Shown here in pieces: positions 1 to 8,500 of a DNA stretch of 64,000 nucleotides. The notes under the pieces were generated by a model. The model was not told the DNA's origin. It searched no databases and saw nothing but the letters and a program-made list of their open reading frames with translations. A program made the translations under genes and the position numbers. The first letter of the stretch is position 1. Each line of letters begins with the position of its first letter. Source of the DNA: Pedobacter sp. SYSU D00535 (GTDB taxonomy: Bacteria; Bacteroidota; Bacteroidia; Sphingobacteriales; Sphingobacteriaceae); the NCBI RefSeq assembly GCF_017355855.1, contig NZ_JAFEWD010000003.1:310001-374000 (forward strand), given 5' to 3'.

Positions 1-385
1 GCTCGAATAGTTTCTGATCCACTTTTAGGATTTCAAATGTCTGGAGGCCGTTGGGCATTTCCCACTGTACTCTCGCTCCAACCTTATTACCTAACAGGGC
101 GATCCCGATGGGAGCGAATACCGAGATTTTGTTCTTTTTCATATTTGCCTCGGCGGGCATCACCAGCTGAAAGCGGAACTTCTGTTTCCCTTCTACCGCC
201 ATGATTTCCACTTCCGAGTCGATGCAAACGACGTCGGGGGGAAGTACGCCATCTTTCACAATTTGGGCGTTCTCTAGTTCAGACGCTAACTTATTCTTGT
301 TAAAATCCGATAGCTGACTTTTTGCTAAGTGGGTCTTCAGGATTTCCTCATCCTTTTTTAGAATTACTATTTGCGTAGTTTCCAT
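1..385 (-). CDS. GreA/GreB (Rnk-like) family elongation factor, 3' end cut by window edge
   Basis: Partial gene; the ATG is at 385 and the frame stays open to base 1, giving 128 codons. After a short helical N-terminus (METTQIVILKKDEE) comes the beta-rich Gre/Rnk C-terminal domain, with the segment VCIDSEVEI, the PAEAN stretch, SVFAPIGIALLGNKVG and a following QWEMPNG. Canonical GreA has 'SP.G.ALLGK..GD', so the fold call is good. The N-terminal coiled coil is too short for true GreA, which fits the Rnk-like Bacteroidota subgroup. Such proteins bind RNA polymerase near the secondary channel (known for the family; not shown here). The gene starts 31 bases after the stop of the glutamate-synthase-like gene and may be co-transcribed with it. 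Confidence 0.75.
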   Translation of the reverse strand, partial: METTQIVILKKDEEILKTHLAKSQLSDFNKNKLASELENAQIVKDGVLPPDVVCIDSEVEIMAVEGKQKFRFQLVMPAEANMKKNKISVFAPIGIALLGNKVGARVQWEMPNGLQTFEILKVDQKLFE

Positions 386-416
386 TTAATTTTTTTTAGA
401 ATGATATCGGTAGTTA

Positions 417-1841
417 TTAATTGTTCATTATAGGTGGAAAGCTGTCTTTCATCCGGGCCGATATGAATACCGGCGCCGCAGTGAAAGGGCTCTCCGTTTT
501 TAGAAAATATGGTGGTGGCACATTATCATTTTTCGACTGACTCGCCCGCAGCGTCTTCGAAAGAGCCGTCAATCCCGCCACTATGTTTCTATGATAATTA
601 GCTACGTGCATGCTCCTGGCATAAGGGTCTTCCGAAAACCAGGAGTGAGCCGTTCGGGAGGCATAAGCCATCGGGAGCGTAGAGATGCAGGCAGAAGCGC
701 CAAGTGAGAGGGCTTTTAACACATCCAATTCCGTTACTACCATCCCTGAAAAAAGCAGTGCACTCGGCACCCGGAACTTTTCAAATAACTTTTGGCTGAA
801 CGAAAGAAGTTCAAGCGCTGTCTTTTGGACCGTCGCGCCATTTTTTGAAAAGCTGGTGCTGCAAAGTTCTTCGTCGATGGTGATAAAATCCGGATACAAG
901 CCCGTTTGCCGCATACCAAGCGTTAAGGAGATCAGCGTACTTGTTCCGCGAATAGGTATTCTGATTCCCACGGGCTTTCCTCCCGAGACCTCTCTCAGCT
1001 TTGCAATAAATTGAAGGATTTCCTTTATTTCCCTGAGCGATCTTGTCCCATCCTCCCCGTCTTTCCCAATCCGTTGCTTGAATAGCGCTGGAATGTTCAG
1101 GGATTTAGCTTTATCCGGGCTGGTGATAAGCAACTCAATCATCTTTACATAGGCCCTTGACGAGTTCCTCCGGAATGCCAGCTCTTCGGGAGAACCTAAA
1201 AAGTTCTTCATAGTAACATAATCGAGACTGAACTGCCACAGCAAGTCGCCGCCTCCCCGGATGTGTTCCGGCCGGATGCCGTCTATCCCCGTGGCCAGCC
1301 CAAAACCCTCTACATTGGATGCTTCGCTGAGAGAAAAAATAGTGTCCGCAGAAAAACGGCTAAGACTGGAAACACCAGCATTTAAAACACTCATCAGATA
1401 CGGCTTTTTACATGCTGACGTGCCGATACTCACTTTCAGATTCTGGTCAAACATCAGATGAGTGCCCTTGGTGTCCAGGCCATCCAGCTGTGCTGCAAAG
1501 CTGAGCAGATGTTTCTCTACCGCCTGCTTGGCAGATCTTCTTTTGATGAGGATGCGTTCAGCTCTGGTAAGCGCTCGCAACTTGTTCCCGTTGCTGACGA
1601 TATTTGGGACATAGAACCAGACACGCTCGATTAAGCGGTTTATAAAACGCCGCCCTTTATCTGATCCATCGTTTTTTTGCAACCGGTGGTGAATGAAGAG
1701 CTGAAAAGAGGCCAGTAATATGGCCGCAACAGCAGGTAGGGAGTGCGCGGAAAGTAGCGTGCATGCTACCAGTAGACAATTGATCAGAAAAAGGGAAATA
1801 AGGCCAAGCCCCAGCCGGGACTGACATCGCAATTTTTTCAT
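417..1841 (-). CDS. Diverged FMN-binding glutamate-synthase-like membrane protein
   Basis: 474 residues. Two hydrophobic segments lie in about residues 10-55, followed by a TIM-barrel-like region that resembles the glutamate synthase central/FMN domain: a 'KPYLMSVLNAGVSSLS' stretch, EGFGLATG, GGGDLLWQ, VSGGKPVGIRIPI, ALSLGASACIS and the family's C-terminal 'VANYHRN' motif. Family members normally carry a GA(D/E)GGTGA loop and a Cys cluster after the barrel. Here the loop position reads DEELCSTSF and no CxxCP-like cluster is seen. I infer a paralog that may have lost flavin or Fe-S chemistry. The protein is probably anchored in the inner membrane. Upstream lie the mini-ORF/hairpin units; downstream is a Gre-like gene. 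The start at 1841 (MKKLRC) lies directly after the hairpin leader. Confidence 0.7.
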   Translation of the reverse strand: MKKLRCQSRLGLGLISLFLINCLLVACTLLSAHSLPAVAAILLASFQLFIHHRLQKNDGSDKGRRFINRLIERVWFYVPNIVSNGNKLRALTRAERILIKRRSAKQAVEKHLLSFAAQLDGLDTKGTHLMFDQNLKVSIGTSACKKPYLMSVLNAGVSSLSRFSADTIFSLSEASNVEGFGLATGIDGIRPEHIRGGGDLLWQFSLDYVTMKNFLGSPEELAFRRNSSRAYVKMIELLITSPDKAKSLNIPALFKQRIGKDGEDGTRSLREIKEILQFIAKLREVSGGKPVGIRIPIRGTSTLISLTLGMRQTGLYPDFITIDEELCSTSFSKNGATVQKTALELLSFSQKLFEKFRVPSALLFSGMVVTELDVLKALSLGASACISTLPMAYASRTAHSWFSEDPYARSMHVANYHRNIVAGLTALSKTLRASQSKNDNVPPPYFLKTESPFTAAPVFISARMKDSFPPIMNN

Positions 1842-1847
1842 GAAACT

Positions 1848-2003
1848 TTATTAAGACAGTTAAAAACGGGAAGTTTTTCTACTGGCCCCAATGCCGATTG
1901 TCGGATTGGGGCTTACTTGATAAAGTCTTTGCTCGCTGTACGAAAAGAATAACCGAAATGGGTGTAAGTCGATACAAGATGGTAATAAACGCTCAACAAC
2001 GCC
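1848..2003. repeat. Repeat unit 1 (hairpin plus mini-ORF 3' end)
   Basis: Starts with ATTAAGACAGT and A-rich sequence, then the hairpin, then TAAAGTCTTT, and about 75 bases on an ACAACGCC block. The same order recurs at 2080-2223. The outer AAGAC and GTCTT words are mutually complementary, so each unit can close as a larger stem. Confidence 0.55.
1887..1912. terminator. Hairpin of repeat unit 1
   Basis: GCCCCAAT and ATTGGGGC pair around an inner CCGA/TCGG stem with one bulged G. On the minus strand it follows the stop of the 52-residue ORF directly, but no immediate T-run follows, so attenuation or mRNA protection is as likely as termination. Confidence 0.5.
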
Positions 2004-2071
2004 CTCATCACAGTTTTAACTGCAATCTCAAGGAGGCGGAGTAAAAATTTAGCATCTTGAAGGAACTTCAT
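1913..2071 (-). CDS. Unannotated 52-residue basic, partly amphipathic mini-protein
   Basis: ATG at 2071, stop at 1913. The product begins MKFLQDAKFLLRLLEIAVKT and ends SKDFIK. The N-terminal half is rich in Leu, Val and Lys and could form an amphipathic helix; the C-terminal half is Tyr/Ser/Thr rich. A related but decayed sequence lies at 2150-2360, ending in the alternative frame with SSKDFIN, and both copies are followed on the minus strand by a strong hairpin at the same distance. That conservation of the 3' end of the ORF is the main support for its being real. It lies upstream of the glutamate-synthase-like gene on the same strand. Function unknown; it could instead be a structured leader RNA without translation. 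Confidence 0.4.
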   Translation of the reverse strand: MKFLQDAKFLLRLLEIAVKTVMRALLSVYYHLVSTYTHFGYSFRTASKDFIK

Positions 2072-2079
2072 AAAAAATA

Positions 2080-2223
2080 ATTAAGACAGTAAAAAATGGA
2101 TACTTAATCACTGCTCCCCAGCGTCATGAAGACACGCTGGGGCTTAATTAATAAAGTCTTTACTACTTTTTAAGAAAGCGTAGGAGAGATGAGAAATTGA
2201 AATAATTGCACGACAACGCCGGG
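2080..2223. repeat. Repeat unit 2, diverged copy of the 1848-2003 unit
   Basis: ATTAAGACAGT, an A-run, a hairpin with CCCCAGCGT/ACGCTGGGG arms (2115-2142), TAATAAAGTCTTT, then CGACAACGCC. Flanks align with unit 1, while the hairpin stem bases differ yet stay paired, which is the pattern expected when structure is conserved rather than sequence. Confidence 0.55.
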
Positions 2224-2360
2224 CCTCGATAGAGGTGCTTTGACAGAAGCGATAGGAGTGCAATGGCTGTTTCACAAATACAAATGTCTAACTTTAATTG
2301 ACTTACGCAAGTGCAAAAGCTTTTCAGTCGTAGTTTGACGAGATTGTTACATGTCGTCAA
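2150..2360 (-). pseudogene. Possible decayed copy of the 52-residue mini-ORF
   Basis: A 65-codon frame (2360 to 2163) reads through here and ends RFLKK; one base over, the sequence ends SSKDFIN with a stop placed before the hairpin just as in the intact copy. The ALSCNYFNF segment aligns loosely with ALLSVYYHL of the intact copy. I read it as a frameshifted or strongly diverged relative. Weak evidence. Confidence 0.25.
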
Positions 2361-2450
2361 AGCTTTTCTCCAAGGACGGAAGAAAAAGGCTTTTGTTTGA
2401 TTGCGTTATTTCAAACATCGCCATACCTCCCAGGCTCTCTATTATCTTTC

Positions 2451-3878
2451 TCAGACTTTGGCCCTTTTCCAGCTGCCGCGGCTAAAAAGCCATACGGTAA
2501 AGATGCCTACGGAAGTCTCCGATACAAAAACTCCCCAGAAAACTCCTGTCTGCTCGAGGTCCAGTTGAATTGCGAGGAAATAGGACAAGGGAATCTGTAT
2601 CAGCCAGAAAAAAACAAGGTTGATCAGGGTTGGAGTCCTGGTATCTCCTGAACCGTTAAAAGCCGAGGTAGAGACCATCCACCAGCCGTATACAAAGTAG
2701 GAGAAGGAAAGGATGCGCAGCCACTCGGCACCTACAGCTATCACCCTTTCATCCTGTGTAAAAATTTGCATGAGTGCGCGGTTGAAGAAGAAATAGACGA
2801 TAGAGACGCAGACCAGGAAGATCATGTTGTAAAAGCCGGTCTTCCAAACCGCAGACTCGGCCCGGTCCGGGTTGCCGGCGCCCAGGTTCTGGCCTACCAG
2901 TGTTGCTGCCGCGTTAGACATTCCCCAGGCAGGCATCATCGTAAACATCATGATACGCATAGCGATGGTAGATCCGGCGACAGCCTCGCTACCTACTTCT
3001 GCCAGGATGCGCATTAAAAAGATCCAGGAAGTCATGGCAATTACCATTTGCCCGATGCCTCCCAAGGACGTCCGGAAGATGCCGGCCATGATCTTGAAGT
3101 GCCAGCGTACCTGAGACAGCTTGATCCCGATATGTTTTCCTCCCTTAAAAAGGAGCCACAGCTGAGTGAGCACACCTATTCCCCGGCCTAAAGTGGTGGC
3201 GATTGCCGCTCCTTCAATACCCAGCGAAGGAAGAGGTCCCCAGCCAAAAATAAGAAGGGGGCAAAGGATGATATTCAATCCGTTGGAGATCCATAAGATC
3301 CGCATGGCAATAGCGGCGTCTCCGGCCCCCCGAAAAATAGCGTTGATGACAAACAGGAGAACGATAACCACGTTCCCACCCAGCATCCACCGGGTGTAGC
3401 GGTAGCCATGGTCTATAGACCACTGGTCAGCGCCCATTAAGCTAAGAAGCTCTTTCGCGTAGAAAATACCAGCCAGGGCGAAAGGGATAGAAGCGAGCAG
3501 GCCGAGAAAGATCGACTGGATGGCCGACACGGCAGCATCTTCCCTGTTTTTTTCACCCACTCTTCGGGCAATGGTGGCAGTAATGGCCATCGATAATCCC
3601 ATCGCAATAGAGTACAGCAGGAATAAATAGGTTTCCGTCAGTCCTACCGTTGCCACCGCAGAAGCGCCGAGCCGGCTCACAAAATAGATATCTACCACGG
3701 CAAAGGTAGATTCCATTACCAGCTCCAGTATCATAGGTACTGCCAGTAGAAAGATGGCTTTTTTCAGGCGGATTTGCGTATAGTCGGCTTCTGTGCCCAT
3801 AATGACATCCTTCAGCTCCTTCCAGATGGAGGTGCGGGGAGCTACGGCCAGGTCTTGAGGTATTTGTGCTTCTTTCAT
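2451..3878 (-). CDS. MATE family efflux transporter
   Basis: 475 residues from the ATG at 3878 (MKEAQIPQ); an in-frame ATG at 3929 would add 17 residues of uncharacteristic sequence. About 12 hydrophobic segments form two similar halves. Recognisable family features are the first-helix region with P-M-x-x-E (LAVPMILELVMEST), FVSRLGASAVATVGL early, and a second-half region with GQNLGAGNPDRAE. MATE proteins export cationic drugs and metabolites from the cytoplasm using Na+ or H+ gradients. The closest subfamily by eye is the MatE/NorM-DinF-like group common in Bacteroidota. Substrate is not predictable. It stands alone, with no adjacent regulator; the next gene upstream is on the other strand. 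Confidence 0.92.
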   Translation of the reverse strand: MKEAQIPQDLAVAPRTSIWKELKDVIMGTEADYTQIRLKKAIFLLAVPMILELVMESTFAVVDIYFVSRLGASAVATVGLTETYLFLLYSIAMGLSMAITATIARRVGEKNREDAAVSAIQSIFLGLLASIPFALAGIFYAKELLSLMGADQWSIDHGYRYTRWMLGGNVVIVLLFVINAIFRGAGDAAIAMRILWISNGLNIILCPLLIFGWGPLPSLGIEGAAIATTLGRGIGVLTQLWLLFKGGKHIGIKLSQVRWHFKIMAGIFRTSLGGIGQMVIAMTSWIFLMRILAEVGSEAVAGSTIAMRIMMFTMMPAWGMSNAAATLVGQNLGAGNPDRAESAVWKTGFYNMIFLVCVSIVYFFFNRALMQIFTQDERVIAVGAEWLRILSFSYFVYGWWMVSTSAFNGSGDTRTPTLINLVFFWLIQIPLSYFLAIQLDLEQTGVFWGVFVSETSVGIFTVWLFSRGSWKRAKV

Positions 3879-4178
3879 TGGTTTTTCGTTTGAAGGATTA
3901 GTTGGCAAATGGTACAAGCTGCCATGCAAAAATACCGATGTCCCCGCAGTAGGAGGGGACGGTTTCCGACAAGTTAACGGGGGATTTGCGTCATTCCCTG
4001 CGAATCACGTTTAGACGCGGATCTGCTCGAATAGAAGGGGTATTTTTAGTTCAGTGAATAAAACACGCTGATTATCAATAAATAATGTGTACATTTAAGA
4101 AATTCCAAACAGCCCTCCACTTAGGCATTGCCATTTTCTCCGGTAGTATTTAAGCGCCGCTTTAATCGTACAAATAGA
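3879..4178. other. Divergent intergenic region
   Basis: Between MATE and the orphan trio. It contains a short GC hairpin (CCCCGCAGTAGGAGGGG area, 3941-3958) and AT-rich sequence before 4179. No clear promoter match or gene found. Confidence 0.4.
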
Positions 4179-4529
4179 ATGAAGAAGATCTTTATGTATT
4201 ACCGGGTGTATCAAAACGGCACTGCCGTATCCCCGATGTCCGCTAACGACTTTAAGAGTAACGTGATTGCGGCCCGCGATGGCAAGCCCTCGTCCTACCA
4301 CCTTCCCTTCGGGGATTCGATGTTCTATGAATATCCGGGTTTGATTGTGGCGATGGAAATGGCGAAAGCGGGTGCGCTATCGTATATCAATCTACTTCTT
4401 AAAGAAGGAGCAAAAGGCTTAGAACGGCTGAAGCAGTACAGAGTGGATAATTATGAGAACCTGAACATCGTATTGGTGGAATCCAATATTCGCAAGCTCG
4501 AAACGGCCATGCTGTTGAATAAATCATGA
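4179..4529 (+). CDS. Orphan hypothetical protein (116 residues)
   Basis: Start chosen at 4179 (MKKIFMYYRVYQNG); an upstream ATG at 4128 adds 17 Arg-rich residues that look non-coding. The protein is soluble, mixed alpha/beta in appearance, with a Tyr-rich N-terminus, a central GDSMFYEYPG stretch and two helical segments at the C-terminus. No family recognised. Its stop overlaps the start of the next small ORF (ATGA), which suggests translational coupling and a small operon of three unknown genes ending in a strong terminator at 5017. Confidence 0.6.
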   Translation: MKKIFMYYRVYQNGTAVSPMSANDFKSNVIAARDGKPSSYHLPFGDSMFYEYPGLIVAMEMAKAGALSYINLLLKEGAKGLERLKQYRVDNYENLNIVLVESNIRKLETAMLLNKS

Positions 4530-4633
4530 GCAGAGACAAGAAAAAAGCTCCTTTAGCTAGTCTCGCGAAAAAAGGAGAAATCAGCCTATCAGGCAGGAAA
4601 GACACTGGTGTCGAAGGACGAATTACAATTTAA
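4526..4633 (+). CDS. Very small Lys-rich ORF in the orphan trio
   Basis: 35 residues, MSRDKKKAPLASLAKKGEIS then a short polar tail. ATG overlaps the preceding stop as ATGA, and the stop is 18 bases before the next gene. The coupling favours it being translated; composition (Lys/Ala/Gly) suggests a basic, possibly nucleic-acid-binding or unstructured peptide. No family recognised. Confidence 0.4.
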   Translation: MSRDKKKAPLASLAKKGEISLSGRKDTGVEGRITI

Positions 4634-4651
4634 ACATAAAAAGAAATAAAT

Positions 4652-4954
4652 ATGTCGAAACTAACAGTTGAGAATCAGGTAAGAAGCTACATCTTTGAAT
4701 TGAAAAATTGCGCCAACGAGTATGGCTTCAAGGTGGATGGCTGGGAATTGTGCATGGGAACGGCATCCGAAAAAGAAAAGCTCGAAAAAAAGTATTACCC
4801 CACATTCTCCGCACGGCTTATGCCAGAGTTGTTGACGGGCGTTTTCCTGAGTGTGAAGGAAGGCCTTCAATTAACCTCTCCCCAAAATGAAATGGCAGGA
4901 GTAAGAGCTGGAACCGACTATCTGATCGCGTACAATCCATCCAGATTAAAATAA
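4652..4954 (+). CDS. Orphan hypothetical protein (100 residues)
   Basis: Starts MSKLTVENQVRSYIFELKN and ends YNPSRLK. It has an N-terminal helix with two Cys (residues 19 and 34), a charged EKEKLEKKYY stretch, and a C-terminal beta-like segment. No signal peptide or membrane segment. Third gene of the same-strand trio 4179-4954, spaced 18 bases from the second. No family recognised; the function of the trio is unknown. Confidence 0.6.
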   Translation: MSKLTVENQVRSYIFELKNCANEYGFKVDGWELCMGTASEKEKLEKKYYPTFSARLMPELLTGVFLSVKEGLQLTSPQNEMAGVRAGTDYLIAYNPSRLK

Positions 4955-5593
4955 AACCTTCTTTTTGCAGTGCCCTGAACTTGACGGTTGTGATTCAACC
5001 AGCAAGTCAGCTTAAGTGTCCGACAATTTGCGTTGTCGGACATTTTGTTTTTTAGGTACGGCGGTAAACGCTTTCCGCCTCCCCGCTCAGGGAACGAAGC
5101 CCAAGTTCCTGCTTAGCGATAGCGGGGCAGAAAATGACACTCCTTCTTAAAATGTCTATTTGCGGTTTTTTCTCACTCTTTCTACTGAATGTGTTTCTTA
5201 ACACCACCCTCATTTCTTAATCAACTCTGTTGCAGGTAGATACTTGTTCTAAGTTATCTCAATGTTAGGACTGTGTAGTTTCAATGTTGTCGATCTTTCC
5301 TCAAGGGGTCATTTTTTTCTCAAAAATTAATGAAAATTTAAAAAACCGACGCTTTATGGCAATTAAGCTTAATGTTGCTTTAGTCTTCTCCTAACAAATC
5401 CCCGATAGTTTCGCAGTCTGATAATGAAGTGGTTCTGCTGGTTCATGAGCATTGGCAAGTGCGATGGCAGCGACCGTTTTCCTGATTAAAATGATAAAAA
5501 GCGATTCTTTGATGGGATTAGAAATTATAGTTGATGCTACCCCGGCATCCGCAATCTTAAAAGCTTACACGATAACATACAGATAAAATAGAC
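4955..5593. other. Long intergenic region before susC, with stacked hairpins
   Basis: After the terminator come two further structures: GGCGG/CCGCC (5060-5079) and a two-step stem CCCCGCT/AGCGGGG enclosing CAGGGAAC/GTTCCTG (5081-5127). The rest (5130-5593) is AT-rich leader sequence for susC with no ORF. No promoter could be fixed with confidence. Confidence 0.4.
5017..5053 (+). terminator. Strong intrinsic terminator
   Basis: TGTCCGACAA, loop TTTGCG, TTGTCGGACA: a perfect 10-bp stem followed by TTTTGTTTTTT. Ends the orphan trio. Confidence 0.85.
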
Positions 5594-8500
5594 ATGAGTA
5601 ACAGATTTGGTCATTGGAATAGTTTGGGAGCCCCTGTGGCCTTGACTTCTCAGACTTCGGCCCCGCTGAAAATTGCCTTGATTGCAATGCTGCTTGTTTG
5701 CACGGTCAAACTGCCCTTGCTGGCAACTAGCATTAATGGAATTGAAAAACTGGCACCCGTAACCATCACAGGGGTGGTGCTTGATGATAAAGATTCAGAA
5801 CCGGTTCCCGGAGTGAGCATCGTAGATAAGAACAAAAGAACGCTTGCAGTGACCGGACTGGACGGTTCATTTAGGGTAACTGCGGAAAGTGGAACTCAAC
5901 TTTCTTTTACTGCCCTAGGTTATACGACCTATCAGTTAACGCTGTCAGAAAACAAAACTGGTCTTCGGATTCGTCTGGTTCCCTCTACTAGTAATCTGAA
6001 TGAGGTAGTAGTAACTGCGCTGGGTATCAAAAAGGAGGAAAGGACACTTGGTTATGCTGCTACTGTTATAACCGGCGAACAACTCACTGACGCTGTTGCG
6101 GGTAACTGGACGGATGCTTTGGCCGGGAAAGTGCCTGGTTTGAATCTCGTAAGGTCAAACAGTGGACCTGCTGGCTCTAATAAGATCATTTTGCGTGGGG
6201 AGAACAACCTGACAGGCGACAATGAGGCGCTCTATGTGGTGGACGGTGTGGTGATCAATAACAGTAGTGGTCGGAGAACAGCTAACACGGGAGAATCTGT
6301 TTATGGTACTTCAAGTGACAATATGCCTGCGGATTATGGAAGTGGACTTAATGATATTAATCCGGAAGATATTGAATCTGTTTCGGTACTTCCTGGACCC
6401 AGCGCTGCTGCTCTTTATGGACAGCGAGGGGCAAACGGAGCCATAGTTATTACTACCAAAGCGGGTAGCAGCAAGCGTAAAGGACTGGGTATTACCTTCA
6501 ACTCGAACGCTTCTATGGAGAGTGTGAACCGCTGGCCAGACATGCAGTTCGAATATGGGCAGGGCTTAGACGGCGCGGCCTACTACTCCTTTGGAGCGGG
6601 TGCAGACGGAGCGAGTACGAGCGGAACAAGTTCGGCCTATGGCCCCCGGTTTGACGGCCAAATGTTTTACCAGTTTGATCCGGTAACTCAGGCCCGTGGG
6701 ACAGAACGTACTCCCTGGGTAGCCTATCCTAACAAGATTCGTAAGTTCTTTGAAACAGGTCAGACAATCACCAACACTGTAAGTGTAGATGGTGGTACAG
6801 ACAGAACCACAGCTCGCTTTTCGGCTACGAATGTGAGCAATAAATGGATCACTCCCAATACGGGTTATGGAAGGAATTCAGTTGCCCTGTCGGTCAACTC
6901 CAAAGTGAACGACAAACTAACGATCTCTTCAAAGATCAACTATAATAACAGGTCTAGCGATAATCTTCCGGGAGCTGGTTATGGTAATCAGTCCCTGATG
7001 TATTGGTTTATCTTCTGGCAACCCAACGCCGATCTTGACTGGCTCAAAAACTATTGGGTAAAGGGGCAGGAAAATCGCAGGATCTTCTATCCGTACAGCT
7101 CGTTTCCGGAAAATCCATACGCAGTTTCCTATGAGTTTATCAATAGATCAAACCGTAATACGGTTACCGGGAATATTTCTGCTACTTATAACTTTAGCAA
7201 GGAACTTAGCCTTCAGCTGCGTACCTCAATGGATATGGGATACGAACAAAGGGCTCAGGAACGACCGTACGACGCAGGAACCAGGATGCCCAAAGGATCC
7301 TACCGCAGTCAGAATATTTTTTCACAGGAGGTTAGTAGTGATTTCCTGATGAAGTACGCAAAAGCCGTTAGCAAGGACTTTGATTTTTCTTTATCTGCAG
7401 GTGGTAGCATCCTTCGCAACAACTATAATAGAGACGAGATCAGGGCCGACTCATTAACCTATCCGGGAGTTTACACGATCGCTAACGCAGCCGGCCCCTT
7501 GGTAAGCATGCCTGACAGGAGCAAATATAGCATCAACAGTTTTTACGGAATAGCCGGTTTCGACTACCGGAACTTCTTGCACCTGGAACTTACAGGCCGG
7601 CAAGACTGGAGCAGTGTACTGGCGACGCCGGAGAGAACTGACAATGTGGGCTTTTTCTATCCCTCTGCAAACATGAGTTTAATTGTTTCTGATCTTTTTA
7701 AGCTGCCAAAAGTGATCAGCTTTGCTAAGCTTCGTGCATCCGTTGCACAAGTAGGTAGCGGCGGAACAACGCCTTACAGAACATCTTACAACTATAGTAT
7801 CGCAGGTGGAGGTTTATATCCTGGTGGATCCCTGTCGAATCCAACGCTGTTGCCTAGCCCTGACTTGAAGCCACTTATGACTACAGCCTACGAGGTAGGA
7901 GCGAATGTCAACTTTTTTAGCAACCGGTTGGGATTCGATCTTGCCTTGTATACGGGAAATACAAAAAATCAGATCCTTACCCGCGTAATCGACCGCTCCT
8001 CAGGCTTTAGCAATATGCTGATCAACCTCGGGCAGGTGAATAATGAGGGACTGGAGCTGAGTGTGAATGCTAAGCCTATCAAAACAAAGAACTTTAATTG
8101 GAGTACGAATTTTATCTTTTCAGCCAACCGGAATACAATCACCGAGCTAGGCGACAGCTCAGTAGTATTACGAACCGGTCCCGTTGGTGGAGGGCAAATT
8201 GTTGCTCAGGTAGGGGGTAGTATGGGCGACCTTTACGGTCGTGGTTATGTTCGCTCACCTGATGGTCAGGTGGTGTACGATGAGAACACCGGTTTCGCAA
8301 AAATTTCTTCTGACGTGGTTTACCTAGGGAACACTATACCCAAATTCAGAACAAGCTTTAGCAGTAACTTCTCCTACAAGCAGTTCAGATTAAATGTTCT
8401 GTTCGATGCGCAGGTAGGAGCCGTAGCTCATTCACTTATGAACTACAAGTTGGTAGAGCAAGGCAAGCTGAAAAGTACGCTACCGGGAAGATACAACGGA

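Noticed and set aside
685-1461. Plus-strand and second minus-strand ORFs inside the glutamate-synthase-like gene
   Set aside because: They lie fully within a gene with recognisable motifs and have no domain of their own; treated as shadow frames.
2397-3423. Plus and minus ORFs of 69-84 residues within the MATE gene
   Set aside because: Overlap a clear transporter; no motif or start context.
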